From positions 310,001 through 374,000 of the forward strand of contig CAWDKV010000003.1 of assembly GCA_963803015.1 (NCBI GenBank): a DNA stretch of 64,000 nucleotides, read 5' to 3'. A program made the position numbers and the translations under genes. This DNA is from Berkiella sp963803015. Lineage in GTDB: Bacteria > Pseudomonadota > Gammaproteobacteria > Berkiellales > Berkiellaceae. The notes below the pieces were generated by a model. It saw only the letters and a list, made by a program, of their open reading frames with translations. It searched no databases and was not told the DNA's origin. Below are positions 43,980 to 53,405 of the stretch, one piece after another (within the stretch, counting starts at the first letter, position 1; each line of letters starts with the position of its first letter).

Positions 43980-46794
43980 AGATACGCTCAATTTACCCAA
44001 AACAGATTTCCCTATGCGGGGGAATTTGCCGCAAAAAGAGCCTGAGTTTTTAGCAAAATGGCAGCAAATGAATTTGTTTAAGACTATTCGCCAGCAAAAT
44101 AAAGGTAAAAAGAAATTTATTTTGCATATGGGGCCACCCTATGCCAATGGCGATATTCATATTGGTCACGCAGTAACGACTATTTTGAAAGATATGGTGG
44201 TCAAAGCTAAAACCTTGTCAGGTTTTGATGCGCCGCTCGTGCCAGGCTGGGATTGTCATGGTTTACCTATCGAGCTCAATGTTGAGAAAAAAATTGGGTT
44301 AGCTAATGTGGATGTGACACCTACCGCTTTTCGCCAAGCATGCAGAGAATATGCTCTTAGCCAAGTTGCTTTGCAAAAAGATTCTTTTATTCGTTTAGGC
44401 ATTGTGGGTGATTGGGAAAACCCTTATCTGACTTTGGACTATAGCTATCAAGCGAATATTATTCGCTCTTTTGCCAAAGTGTTGCAAAATGGTTATCTCA
44501 TCCAGGGGGCCAAACCCGTACATTGGTGTATCAGTTGCGGTTCGGCCTTAGCTGAAGCAGAAGTTGAATACCAAGATAAAACCTCTCCTGCTTTAGATGT
44601 GTGTTTTCGTGTCGTCGATAAAAGTGCTTTAGAGAAAAAAATTGGGCAATCTTTATCTGTTAATCAAATAGGATTTGTGATCTGGACCACAACACCTTGG
44701 ACATTACCAGCAAATCAAGCTGTTGCGCTCAATCCTAAATCAGAATATGTGCTAGTCAAAGGAAATTTTCCAACTTCAACAGTTGAAGCCATCTGCGTCG
44801 CCAAAGATTTGCTAGAAGAGTGCATGAAACGTTATCAATGTGTGGATTATGACATTATTGCTACGTTTAATGGCGAAAAGGTTGAGAAGTTAAGCTTGCA
44901 GCATCCGTTTTATCCGCGTGAAGTACCCGTGATTTTAGGTGAGCACGTCACGCTAGAAACCGGGACAGGACTGGTGCACACGGCACCCGGTCATGGTATG
45001 GATGATTATGTTATGGGTAAACAATACCATTTACCCATCGATAATCCCGTGCAGAATAATGGTTGTTTTTTGCCACAAACGCCTCTGGTTGGTGGGCTGT
45101 CTGTCTTTAAGTCAAACGATAAAATAGCGGAGATCTTAAAAGAACATCATAATTTACTCCATGCAAGCACCATCAATCATAGCTATCCTCATTGTTGGCG
45201 CCATAAAACCCCTCTTATTTTTAGAGCTACCAAGCAATGGTTTATCAGTATGGACAGTCAAGGTTTGCGCAAAGAAGTGCTCAAAGCCATTGATGGCGTC
45301 ATGTGGGTACCAGGTTGGGGACAAGCTCGGATCAAAACCATGATTGAAGGGCGTCCGGATTGGTGTATTTCGCGACAAAGAACGTGGGGAGTGCCTCTGC
45401 CTTTATTGTTACATCAAGAAACAGGTGAACTCCATCCCTCGATGCCAGAGATTATTGCCATGATTGCAGAGCGTGTTGAAAAAGAAGGCGTAGACGCGTG
45501 GTATAACCTTTCTCTTGATTCTTTACCCTTCGATGATTTAGAACACTATACACCCTCTAAAGATATATTAGATGTTTGGTTTGATTCGGGCGTGAGCCAT
45601 ACTGCCGTGTTAAGAGCGCGCGAAGAGTTACAAGCGCCGGCCGATCTTTATTTAGAAGGGTCAGATCAACATCGTGGTTGGTTTCAATCTTCTTTACTCA
45701 GTAGTATGGCAATGTACCAGCAAGCACCTTATCGCACCGTGCTGACCCATGGTTTTACTGTCGATGCACAAGGGCGCAAAATGTCGAAGTCTTTAGGCAA
45801 TGTCGTCGCGCCTGATAAAGTGGTTAAAAATTTGGGGGCAGATGTTTTAAGATTATGGGTTTCAGCAATCGATTACAAAGGTGAAATTCATGTTTCAGAT
45901 GAAATTCTGAAACGGATGGCTGATGCCTATCGTCGGATCCGCAATACCATTCGATTTTTGTTAGCGAATTTAAACGGTTTTGACCCCCGTGCTCATCTCG
46001 TTAAAAATGAGAATCTATTAGCCTTAGATGCTTGGATCATAGATTTTGCTGCCAAGATGCAAGAAGAGATTATCCAAGCTTATGATAATTATCAATTCCA
46101 TGTCATTTATCAAAAAGTACACAATTTCTGCGTGGTTGAATTAGGCAGTTTTTATTTAGATGTGATTAAAGACAGACAATACACCACCAAAGAAAACAGT
46201 TTGGCTAGACGCTCGGCGCAAACAGCGATGTATTATATTGCTCATGCTTTAACTAGATGGTTGGCACCGATTTTGAGCTTTACTGCAGAAGAGATCTGGC
46301 AATACTTACCAGGCAGTATTGGCCCTTCCGTCTTTATGAGTGAGTGGTTAAAAGAAATCCCTTCTTTAAATCCACAATCTAAAATGAATGATGCGTTTTG
46401 GCAGACCATGATAACGGTACGTGGCGTGGTGAATAAAGCACTAGAAGAACAAAGAACGCAAGGATTGATAGGCGCGCCTTTAGATGCCAAAGTGACGCTA
46501 TATGCAGAAGGTGAACTTTATTCGCAATTGATGCTCTTAGAAGAAGAGTTGCGTTTTGTGTTAATTACCTCTAACGCGACGGTCAAACCCTTTACTGAAA
46601 AAGAGAGGGATGCGCTGCCAACTGAGTTGCCCGCGCTCTTTCTTTCGGTTGTGGTCAGTACGGATGAAAAATGTGTTCGTTGTTGGCATCATCGTGAAGA
46701 AGTAGGAAAAAATTCAGAACATCCAGAACTATGCCAACGTTGCATCACTAATATAGACGTGACAAGCCAAGGAGAAACCAGACGCTATGCTTAA
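43963..46794 (+). CDS. ileS: Isoleucyl-tRNA synthetase
   Basis: 943 residues from ATG 43963 (MTKDYKDTLNLPKTDFPMRG); an upstream TTG is less likely. Class I synthetase with HIGH (ANGDIHIGHA), KMSKS (GRKMSKSLGN), the editing domain between them (WTTTPWTLPANQA, GTGLVHTAPGHGMDDY), and a C-terminal zinc-binding motif CVRCW...CQRC. Bacterial type with the zinc finger, not the eukaryote-like mupirocin-resistant form. It overlaps lspA by 8 nt. Confidence 0.97.
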   Translation: MTKDYKDTLNLPKTDFPMRGNLPQKEPEFLAKWQQMNLFKTIRQQNKGKKKFILHMGPPYANGDIHIGHAVTTILKDMVVKAKTLSGFDAPLVPGWDCHGLPIELNVEKKIGLANVDVTPTAFRQACREYALSQVALQKDSFIRLGIVGDWENPYLTLDYSYQANIIRSFAKVLQNGYLIQGAKPVHWCISCGSALAEAEVEYQDKTSPALDVCFRVVDKSALEKKIGQSLSVNQIGFVIWTTTPWTLPANQAVALNPKSEYVLVKGNFPTSTVEAICVAKDLLEECMKRYQCVDYDIIATFNGEKVEKLSLQHPFYPREVPVILGEHVTLETGTGLVHTAPGHGMDDYVMGKQYHLPIDNPVQNNGCFLPQTPLVGGLSVFKSNDKIAEILKEHHNLLHASTINHSYPHCWRHKTPLIFRATKQWFISMDSQGLRKEVLKAIDGVMWVPGWGQARIKTMIEGRPDWCISRQRTWGVPLPLLLHQETGELHPSMPEIIAMIAERVEKEGVDAWYNLSLDSLPFDDLEHYTPSKDILDVWFDSGVSHTAVLRAREELQAPADLYLEGSDQHRGWFQSSLLSSMAMYQQAPYRTVLTHGFTVDAQGRKMSKSLGNVVAPDKVVKNLGADVLRLWVSAIDYKGEIHVSDEILKRMADAYRRIRNTIRFLLANLNGFDPRAHLVKNENLLALDAWIIDFAAKMQEEIIQAYDNYQFHVIYQKVHNFCVVELGSFYLDVIKDRQYTTKENSLARRSAQTAMYYIAHALTRWLAPILSFTAEEIWQYLPGSIGPSVFMSEWLKEIPSLNPQSKMNDAFWQTMITVRGVVNKALEEQRTQGLIGAPLDAKVTLYAEGELYSQLMLLEEELRFVLITSNATVKPFTEKERDALPTELPALFLSVVVSTDEKCVRCWHHREEVGKNSEHPELCQRCITNIDVTSQGETRRYA

Positions 46795-47302
46795 ATCGCA
46801 ATGTTCAACCCGCTGCTTAAATTTTCCAGGTATAAAGTGGTTATCCATTCTTCCTGTATTAGTGCTCCTTGATCAAGCAAGTAAATGGTTGGTATTTGAT
46901 AATTTGTCTTTAGGAGAAGTAAAACCTCTTGTCCCTGGCTTGCAAGTCACCTTAGCATTCAATCCAGGTGTGGCGTTTAGCTTTTTTAATCAACATGAAG
47001 CATTAGGACACATTTTTCTCATTAGCAGTATTTCACTGATATGCGGTTATTTATTTTTTATGCTAATGAAAACACCACAAACCAATAAATTGATGGGATT
47101 CTCTTATGCGCTTATCCTGGGAGGGGCCTTAGGCAATTTGTGGGATAGGGTGTCGCATGGTTTTGTTATCGATTTTATTGATTTTTATGTTGCTAATTGG
47201 CATTGGTACACCTTTAATTTTGCCGATTGTTTTATCACAATAGGTGCGTTTTTGCTCATTTTCGATATTTTCTTTTCCAAAGAACCCTTGAAGAAGGCTT
47301 AA
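46787..47302 (+). CDS. lspA: Lipoprotein signal peptidase
   Basis: A 171-residue aspartic protease of the inner membrane with four helices. Conserved blocks: LDQASKWL, FNPGVAFSFF, GGALGNLWDRVSHGFVIDFIDF (the two catalytic Asp lie here) and FNFADCFITIGAFLL. It cleaves prolipoproteins after lipid attachment. It overlaps ileS and sits 3 nt before ispH, in the conserved ileS-lspA-ispH order. Confidence 0.96.
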   Translation: MLKSQCSTRCLNFPGIKWLSILPVLVLLDQASKWLVFDNLSLGEVKPLVPGLQVTLAFNPGVAFSFFNQHEALGHIFLISSISLICGYLFFMLMKTPQTNKLMGFSYALILGGALGNLWDRVSHGFVIDFIDFYVANWHWYTFNFADCFITIGAFLLIFDIFFSKEPLKKA

Positions 47303-47305
47303 AAA

Positions 47306-48283
47306 ATGAATACACAGATTAAAACACTTTATTTAGCCAATCCTCGTGGATTTTGCGCCGGTGTTGAGCGCGCAATTGATATTGTTGAAGCCGCCCTTGC
47401 TAAATTTGGCGCTCCGATTTATGTTCGACATGAAGTGGTACACAACCGTTTTGTTGTAGAAAGTTTGAAAGCACGTGGCGCCATATTTATAGATGAATTG
47501 GCTGGGATCCCAGATAACAGCATTGTCATTTTTAGTGCACATGGTGTGTCTCAAGCAGTACGTGAAGAAGCAACGAGAAGAAATTTTACGGTCGTTTTAG
47601 ATGCGACTTGTCCCTTGGTGACCAAAGTGCATATGGAAGTGGCTAGGCAAAGTCGAAAGGGCCATGAATGCATTCTGATTGGTCATGCTGGACATGCTGA
47701 AGTAGAAGGCACGTTAGGTCAATATAAGAATCCACAAGGCGGCATTTATTTAGTGGAAGATTTAGCAGATGTAGCAGCTTTAAAGGTAAAAGATCCCAGC
47801 AATTTATATTATGTTACTCAAACTACCTTGTCGGTAGAAGATACCCAACAAATTATCGCTGCGTTGAAAGAAAAATTTCCTCAAATTGGCGGTCCTAAGC
47901 GCGATGATATTTGTTATGCCACGCAAAATCGCCAAGATGCGGTGCGAGCGTTGGCTGAAAAATGTGATGTTGTTTTAGTGGTGGGTTCAGTTGCGAGCTC
48001 AAATTCAAATCGGTTAAGAGAATTATCTGAAGATTTAGGTACAACAGCTTATTTATTAGATGAGATAGCCATGATTGACTGGGGCTGGTTTGAACATGCT
48101 CATACCATTGGGATAACTGCAGGGGCTTCCGCGCCTGAAGTTTTGGTGCAAGAAGTGATATCTGCGCTAAAACAAAAATATAATATAGAGCATGTTAAGG
48201 TATTAGAAGGGATAGAAGAGAATATTTCTTTTTCTATGCCACGAGAATTGCGAGAAATTAAAATTGAAAACCATTTTAAATAA
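47306..48283 (+). CDS. ispH: 4-hydroxy-3-methylbut-2-enyl diphosphate reductase
   Basis: A 325-residue [4Fe-4S] enzyme, last step of the MEP isoprenoid pathway. Three cluster cysteines are visible: GFCAGVERAI, DATCPLVTKVH and DDICYATQNRQDAV; SSNSNRLREL and the E in VEDTQQI motif complete the active site. It overlaps the next gene by 20 nt. Its presence says this organism uses the MEP route. Confidence 0.97.
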   Translation: MNTQIKTLYLANPRGFCAGVERAIDIVEAALAKFGAPIYVRHEVVHNRFVVESLKARGAIFIDELAGIPDNSIVIFSAHGVSQAVREEATRRNFTVVLDATCPLVTKVHMEVARQSRKGHECILIGHAGHAEVEGTLGQYKNPQGGIYLVEDLADVAALKVKDPSNLYYVTQTTLSVEDTQQIIAALKEKFPQIGGPKRDDICYATQNRQDAVRALAEKCDVVLVVGSVASSNSNRLRELSEDLGTTAYLLDEIAMIDWGWFEHAHTIGITAGASAPEVLVQEVISALKQKYNIEHVKVLEGIEENISFSMPRELREIKIENHFK

Positions 48284-49298
48284 ATTATTCCTATTTTGTT
48301 TTGTTGGCTTATTTTGTCAAGGTATTTTCGCAGAAGAGGTTCTCACATTTGATTTCCCGGAAGTCAAAGTGGGGGTGGCAGAAAATAAAGCGGGACCGAC
48401 AGGGGTTACACTTTTTTATTTTCCTAAGGGTGCCCAAGCAGCAGTCGATATCCGTGGGGGTTCAGTGGGCACTTTCTTTACACAAGAGAAGATGCAAGAA
48501 GGGGAAGCCTATATAGATGGCATAGCGCTGTGTGGTGGCGGCATCTTAGGTTTAGAGGCGGTTTCTGGCGTCATTTCAGGTTTGTTTTTAAAAGAAACTC
48601 AACCGCAATTTACCAAAATGCCTTTGATTTCAGGCGCGGTAATTTTTGATTATAGTCCACGTAAAAATCGGGTGTATCCAGATTTAGCGCTGGGCAGAAA
48701 AGCACTTGAAAATGTTAAGACAGGCACTTTCTTGCAAGGTCCGCATGGAGCAGGTATTTCTGCTTCAGTCGGTAAATTCTTTGATTTAGGCAAAACTTAT
48801 AAAATGGCGGGGCAAGGCGGTGCTTTTGCACAAGTGGGCGAAACCAAAATTGCCGTATTTACAGTCGTCAATGCCGTTGGCGTCATCCTCAACGAAAAAG
48901 GTGAGATTGTGTATGGCTTACAAGAGCCGCTGACTAAAGAAGCGCTCCTTAAAAAAGTCAGTGCGAATGTAGCGACGCACAAAGACAAAGGATCACAATT
49001 TAATCATTCTAATACCACTTTGACTGTGATGGTGATTAATCAAAAATTAAGTCCTAGGCATTTAAAACAACTAGGAAGACAAGTGCATCATGCTTTATCT
49101 TCAGTGATCTATCCTTACGCCTGTATTTTAGATGGAGATGTGTTTTATACCGTTAGTACCAATTCTATTGAAAGTGATTTTTACAAGCCGGGCGAACAGA
49201 TCCAAGTTGATTTGCAGCCTGATCTGATGCAGTTAGGGATTGTTGCAGGGGAAGTAGCTAAAAAAGCGGTCTGGGCTGCGGTGGGTTATAAAGGATAG
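48264..49298 (+). CDS. Exported P1/S58-family peptidase
   Basis: A 344-residue protein from a TTG start at 48264, overlapping ispH by 20 nt. It has a signal peptide (LFLFCFVGLFCQGIFA). It belongs to the DmpA/ThnT family of self-cleaving N-terminal-nucleophile aminopeptidases: GGSVGTFFTQ, GGGILGLEAVSGV, FLQGPHGAG and the self-cleavage region FNHSNTTLTVMVINQ, where the Thr after Asn should become the nucleophile. Substrate unknown. It lies in the ispH-sixA stretch, so it is co-transcribed with housekeeping genes. Confidence 0.85.
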   Translation: MKTILNKLFLFCFVGLFCQGIFAEEVLTFDFPEVKVGVAENKAGPTGVTLFYFPKGAQAAVDIRGGSVGTFFTQEKMQEGEAYIDGIALCGGGILGLEAVSGVISGLFLKETQPQFTKMPLISGAVIFDYSPRKNRVYPDLALGRKALENVKTGTFLQGPHGAGISASVGKFFDLGKTYKMAGQGGAFAQVGETKIAVFTVVNAVGVILNEKGEIVYGLQEPLTKEALLKKVSANVATHKDKGSQFNHSNTTLTVMVINQKLSPRHLKQLGRQVHHALSSVIYPYACILDGDVFYTVSTNSIESDFYKPGEQIQVDLQPDLMQLGIVAGEVAKKAVWAAVGYKG

Positions 49299-49303
49299 TC
49301 ATG

Positions 49304-49759
49304 ATGAATTTATATATTGTACGCCACGCCGAGGCTCTCACCAATCTAGAAGATCCAGCACGATTTTTAAATGATTTGGGTAAGAGCCAAGCCTCAAAAG
49401 TAGCGCTTTTTTTAAAAGATAAAAAACAACCGGTCAAAAATATATTTCACAGCAGCAAGGAAAGATCTAAGCAAACAGCAGAGATTATAGGGCAAAGTTT
49501 GTCTGGGGTGAAAATCGATTTGTTATCTGCACTAGAGCCGGAAGAAGATATTCAGATGTTGCTGCAAGTGGTGGATTATTTGATGGAAGATACCCTATTA
49601 GTGGGGCATATTCCGCAGGTAGAGCTATTGGCGCATTATTTATTATCGAGTCAAGAAAGCTATCCCGTTGCAGCTTTTGATACCGCTGCTATCATGTGCT
49701 TTAAAAAAGAAACTTCTTTTTGGGTGTTGAGTTGGTTTATTAATCCTTCTTTATTATAA
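49304..49759 (+). CDS. sixA: SixA-like phosphohistidine phosphatase
   Basis: A 151-residue histidine phosphatase. IVRHAEALTN is the RHG/RHA catalytic motif with phospho-accepting His; SSKERSKQTAEII and LVGHIPQVELL carry the further Arg and His. SixA dephosphorylates histidine-containing phosphotransfer proteins in E. coli. The start ATG 49304 follows one codon after ATG 49301. Last gene of the operon; a hairpin follows. Confidence 0.87.
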   Translation: MNLYIVRHAEALTNLEDPARFLNDLGKSQASKVALFLKDKKQPVKNIFHSSKERSKQTAEIIGQSLSGVKIDLLSALEPEEDIQMLLQVVDYLMEDTLLVGHIPQVELLAHYLLSSQESYPVAAFDTAAIMCFKKETSFWVLSWFINPSLL

Positions 49760-49771
49760 GGATCTGAAAGG

Positions 49772-49802
49772 ACCAGAGCTTGTGCATGATCCAAGCTCTG
49801 GT
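49772..49802. terminator. Hairpin between sixA and the leader-peptide gene
   Basis: ACCAGAGCTTG (49772-49782) and CAAGCTCTGGT (49792-49802) are a perfect 11-bp inverted repeat with a 9-nt loop, lying between two convergent genes. No strong T run follows, but position and strength suggest a bidirectional terminator. Confidence 0.7.
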
Positions 49803-49808
49803 ATGCTC

Positions 49809-50039
49809 TTAAAATGGCTCAGGAAACAGCTCCAGCATTGTCGCATATAAAGCACCGACAACTGCCCCACAAGCGAAACCATATCCCACTACAGGCAGAG
49901 TGGCTCCGCCTTGCATTAAAACGTAGAACAAAGCGCCGTTCGCACCAAAATTGAGCCCTGCATAATAGCAGTGATTAAGAAATGATGATGTGTTTCCGCC
50001 ACTGACATAATAAATATCATTAGAAGCTAATGTTCTCAC
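49809..50039 (-). CDS. Small peptide with double-glycine-type leader, bacteriocin-like
   Basis: I take GTG 50039 as start (76 residues) because AAGGAG lies 7 nt upstream and the result begins MRTLASNDIYYVSGG, a class II-type leader ending in GG. The mature part (NTSSFLNHCYYAGLNFGANGA..., then VVGYGFACGAVVGALYATMLELF) is Gly/Ala-rich and hydrophobic with two Cys. Peptides of this build are cut and exported by C39-peptidase ABC transporters, none of which is in the window. It matches in leader the small gene at 52957-53208. Could also be an uncharacterised secreted peptide. Confidence 0.7.
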   Translation of the reverse strand: MRTLASNDIYYVSGGNTSSFLNHCYYAGLNFGANGALFYVLMQGGATLPVVGYGFACGAVVGALYATMLELFPEPF

Positions 50040-50194
50040 CTTAGATCTCCTTAAGTATGGATTGCCTGTAACCAATCTCATTCTATCCAGTGTTTTCTTT
50101 ATTATCTACACTATGAACTAAACCCTCTTTAAGCTTGTCTTTATTAATAGAATAAAGCGGCACAATATGTGTCAATACACGGGAGAATAATTTT

Positions 50195-51166
50195 ATGCTA
50201 GGGCCAACCCCAGAAGAAATCGATCTGCGAAACACCGCAGTTAAATCGCTACGAGAATATATTAGAAAGCTTAAAATAATTGAAAATGAACTTGCAGATG
50301 CAAAGCCTGTGATCACAACACCTAAGAAAAAAACACTGCCTGCTATGCAACAATCGCAAGTGAGTAAAACGGAGTTGCTAAAGCAATTGAAAACCGAGCT
50401 TGAAAATTTATTGGGCGCTTCTGAAAATGTGCAAAACCGCTTCTCTGGTGAGACTATTTCAGAAAAAATGTATGATTCTCTTGCTCGATTTTTAGATCAA
50501 GAAAAAAAGAGTGTTCAATTATTTTCTAATGGAAACAGCGAATTCGTAAAATTTATAAATGAGATTCAACTTTACATGAAATGTCAAAGCTGCCATGCTT
50601 TGCTCAGAAATTATGCGAATGATAGATTTGGCAATGCCCACAAATATTTTAAGGACATTATCGAGAAGCAAAAAAACTTACCCAAAAATAAAGATAAGCC
50701 ATCAAAAGCGCTCGAGATCAGAACAAAAACAGGGGACTTTTTGGCTCTTTTTTATCCCTCTCCTGTACAACCGCGAGATCAGTTAGTGGTTGACACCTTT
50801 AGAGAATATAGTGAATCTGAAGAGAATAAAAAAACAGAGCTCTATGCTATTGGCGCGATGATGGCTGATATGAGCACGTTTCAGATCACGCTAGAAAGAA
50901 TAGCGAGAGTAAAAAAAGAGTTTAAAGATGATATTAATTCACTTGAAATGGCGCTTGATGCATTTCTAGAAAATGACTTAGGAAGAAAATATAACGCCAT
51001 TATGGATAAGAAAGAAGGATTGATCCAAAAGATTAAAGATCCTGTTGTACGAAAAAAAATCGCTGTTGCTTTAACTGACATCATGAAAGCGATTGATGCG
51101 GATTTACCAGAAGAGTATAAACGTCGGAAAATTGTAGCTGCAGCAACAGTGAAAAAAACAAGCTAA
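50195..51166 (+). CDS. Unknown coiled-coil protein
   Basis: A 323-residue, charged, mostly helical protein with no signal or membrane segment. Heptad-like stretches include SLREYIRKLKIIENELADAK and TELLKQLKTELENLL (about 18-85). A CxxC (MKCQSCHALL, about 128-137) is present. The family is not recognised. RBS GGGAG lies about 10 nt before the ATG. It is convergent with thiL, overlapping it by 4 nt. Composition is like Legionella-type cytoplasmic effectors, but there is no direct evidence. Confidence 0.65.
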   Translation: MLGPTPEEIDLRNTAVKSLREYIRKLKIIENELADAKPVITTPKKKTLPAMQQSQVSKTELLKQLKTELENLLGASENVQNRFSGETISEKMYDSLARFLDQEKKSVQLFSNGNSEFVKFINEIQLYMKCQSCHALLRNYANDRFGNAHKYFKDIIEKQKNLPKNKDKPSKALEIRTKTGDFLALFYPSPVQPRDQLVVDTFREYSESEENKKTELYAIGAMMADMSTFQITLERIARVKKEFKDDINSLEMALDAFLENDLGRKYNAIMDKKEGLIQKIKDPVVRKKIAVALTDIMKAIDADLPEEYKRRKIVAAATVKKTS

Positions 51167-52134
51167 AAGTGAGAAAAAGGTTTTAACTTTAATTCTAGAG
51201 GGCTGCCGTTGAAATTAAAACGGATTTTTTCTTCTGCCGTGATTTTACCAATTTTGCAAAAGGGAGTGTTAAACTCTTTTTCAAAGGCCGCTTTAAGTGA
51301 TTTAACGGCCCTTTCTTTTACTGTGAGCAATAAAGCATAATCTTCGCCACCGGCAAGCATAACTTCATTTAATTTTAACCCTGTTTTCTGACAAAAGTTT
51401 TTGAGCTCAGGAGAAAAAGCACATTTTTCTAAGTTGAGGATGGCGCCTACTTTTGAAGCTGCACAAAGCCGCTGGCTATCTATCCATAAGCCATCTGAGA
51501 TATCCATCATTGCGGTTACCTCGATCTGTTTACCGAGCCAAGCTCCTTCTTGCTGTAAGGCATTTGGGAACAGCGCACTTTTTTTCAAGCGAGGAAAATC
51601 AAGAATATTATTTTCTAAACAATATAATCCTGCATAGGCTTCGCCCAAGTTGCCGATGACACACAAGTTGTCTCCAACTTGGGCTGTGCTTCTTAATTTT
51701 ATTTCCGATTGTGGCGCTTCACCAATTACCGTGATGCTGATAAAAAGAGAAGAAGGTGAGCGCGTGGTGTCGCCGCCGATGAGGACTATTTTTTCTGCTA
51801 AGCAAATGTCACAAAAATGTTGTTGGAAATCTGTGATCCAAGATTCTTTTATTGAGGAGGGAAGAGAGAGGCCAAGCAGGATATATTTTGCTTGAGCGCC
51901 CATTGCCGCCAAGTCACTTAAGTTACTATGAATCGCTTTATGCGCCAAGGTTAAGGGATCATAATAACTCAAACGAAAATGGACATTTTCTACTAATACA
52001 TCTTTGCTAATAACATAACATGCATTTTCACCTTTAGGGATAACGGCAGCATCATCGCCAATACCGATAATATGGTGAAGAGATTGAGTAAAGGGCTTTT
52101 CAAATTGTGCAATCAAATTATCTTCAGTGAGCAT
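51163..52134 (-). CDS. thiL: Thiamine-monophosphate kinase
   Basis: A 323-residue ATP-dependent kinase of the PurM-like fold making thiamine diphosphate. Family blocks: GIGDDAAVI, DVLVENVHFRLSYYDPLTLAHKA, NLSDLAAMGA, GGDTTRSPSSLFISIT, GNLGEAYAGLYCLE, MDISDGLWIDSQRL and LAGGEDYALLLT. No thiamine or ribosome-assembly genes adjoin it; the neighbours are accessory genes. Confidence 0.95.
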   Translation of the reverse strand: MLTEDNLIAQFEKPFTQSLHHIIGIGDDAAVIPKGENACYVISKDVLVENVHFRLSYYDPLTLAHKAIHSNLSDLAAMGAQAKYILLGLSLPSSIKESWITDFQQHFCDICLAEKIVLIGGDTTRSPSSLFISITVIGEAPQSEIKLRSTAQVGDNLCVIGNLGEAYAGLYCLENNILDFPRLKKSALFPNALQQEGAWLGKQIEVTAMMDISDGLWIDSQRLCAASKVGAILNLEKCAFSPELKNFCQKTGLKLNEVMLAGGEDYALLLTVKERAVKSLKAAFEKEFNTPFCKIGKITAEEKIRFNFNGSPLELKLKPFSHF

Positions 52135-52176
52135 GATTTTTCCTTAAGGGATCTCATGCTCACTATAACCGATGAT

Positions 52177-52935
52177 TTATTTTCTAGGTACAAATTGTCG
52201 ACTCACGTGGTGCGCGCCAGCACTCGGTGCGGGAGGAGGAGGGACGTTTGTGGGTCTAAAAGATTGGCCAACATGTTGCGTGCCACCACCAGAAGCAGGA
52301 CTAGAAGCCAGAGGCGTATAACTTCTGGCCGGTGCTCCTAGAGGAACATATTGGGAACTGACATGGTGCGCGTTGCTAGCAGAAGCGGGCGGTGGTGCAG
52401 GGGTTCTTGTTGGAGCTGGCACAAAGGTTCTTTCCTTGTGCTGAGCTGTGGCGGGAACAGCACTAGGGGCGGATGGAGGTACTGAATAACCACCGTGTGA
52501 TGCGCCTGTCGGAACAAACCCTGAACTCACAAGATGCGCGTTGCCAGCAAAAGAGGGAGGCGGTGTAGGTGCTCTTGCTGGATCAGGCACAAAGGTTCTT
52601 TCTACGTGATGTGCGGTTGCAGGAACGCCGCTTGACGGATAAATAGGTGCGGGTGTTGTACCATAAAGTGACATTGAGCTTCTCCTTGCTCTTGGCATAT
52701 AAAAGGAAGAAAAAAAAGAGGGCACGTAATCATCATAGTAACTATAAAAACTGCGTCTAGAGGGATACCATCTCTGAGGAGGATCATAGGCTGCTAGCAC
52801 GCCCGCGGCAACTATTCCTGCTATAAATAACCCATAAAAAGAAGCAGCCATGGCACCTGCTGTGCCGGCTGTGAGAAGATAAGTTAAACCAAAAGAAAGT
52901 GTAGAGCTCACCATTAAGGATCTTGTAAAGGACAT
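52177..52935 (-). CDS. Pro/Ser-rich repeat protein with N-terminal membrane segments
   Basis: A 252-residue protein. Residues about 8-50 are one or two hydrophobic segments (LSFGLTYLLTAGTAGAMAA, FIAGIVAAGVLAAY). The rest is low-complexity with about six copies of (A/T)xHHVxxxFVP followed by Pro/Ala/Ser-rich linkers (RTPAPPPASA, NVPPPPAPSA). Proline-rich motifs of this kind can bind SH3-like or WW-like partners or sit in the envelope. Family unknown. It lies just upstream of the second double-glycine-leader gene's 3' end on the same strand. Confidence 0.65.
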   Translation of the reverse strand: MSFTRSLMVSSTLSFGLTYLLTAGTAGAMAASFYGLFIAGIVAAGVLAAYDPPQRWYPSRRSFYSYYDDYVPSFFSSFYMPRARRSSMSLYGTTPAPIYPSSGVPATAHHVERTFVPDPARAPTPPPSFAGNAHLVSSGFVPTGASHGGYSVPPSAPSAVPATAQHKERTFVPAPTRTPAPPPASASNAHHVSSQYVPLGAPARSYTPLASSPASGGGTQHVGQSFRPTNVPPPPAPSAGAHHVSRQFVPRK

Positions 52936-52956
52936 GGCATGATTCCTTATCTAAAA

Positions 52957-53208
52957 TTAATAGTAAACAGCTTTATATTTGGTTTCTTCGTACTTATCGA
53001 CCATATCCCCAACGTGCTTGCCGTTAGGATCATAAACTGGTGTAATCACTTCATAGGTATGGATATAGGGTTCATACTTCACATGATAAGAGGAGCTAAA
53101 ATAAGAGCCAACCAGTCCTACCAAAATAACCCCTGCAATACAGGCTCCCACTATTGCGCTATTGCCAGCGCTGACATGATTCATTTCGTCAAATGCTAAG
53201 TCACGCAT
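52957..53208 (-). CDS. Small peptide with double-glycine-like leader
   Basis: ATG 53208 (83 residues) has AAGGA 6 nt upstream; a longer frame to 53250 lacks one. It begins MRDLAFDEMNHVSAG, nearly the same layout as the leader at 50039 (MRTLASNDIYYVSGG), with AG in place of GG. A glycine/alanine-rich hydrophobic segment follows (NSAIVGACIAGVILVGLVGSYF), then a tyrosine-rich hydrophilic tail (YEPYIHTYEVITPVYD). Resembles a precursor of a secreted peptide or a small membrane protein. The Pro-rich repeat gene begins 21 nt after its stop. Confidence 0.65.
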   Translation of the reverse strand: MRDLAFDEMNHVSAGNSAIVGACIAGVILVGLVGSYFSSSYHVKYEPYIHTYEVITPVYDPNGKHVGDMVDKYEETKYKAVYY

Positions 53209-53405
53209 AACTATTCCTTCCCCAAGTTGATGATTGATAAGAATTAACAAGTGAAAGGTAGCAATCTAGCGATGAAGGCGCAAGGAAAAAAGTTTATCGC
53301 AGAGATAATAGGTAAAAGAAATCCGATAAATGGCAGCGGAAAGTTGGATAACATATGCTTAATTTGATTGAAATTCGGCAGTCCGTTTTAACTGCCGAGT
53401 GTAAG

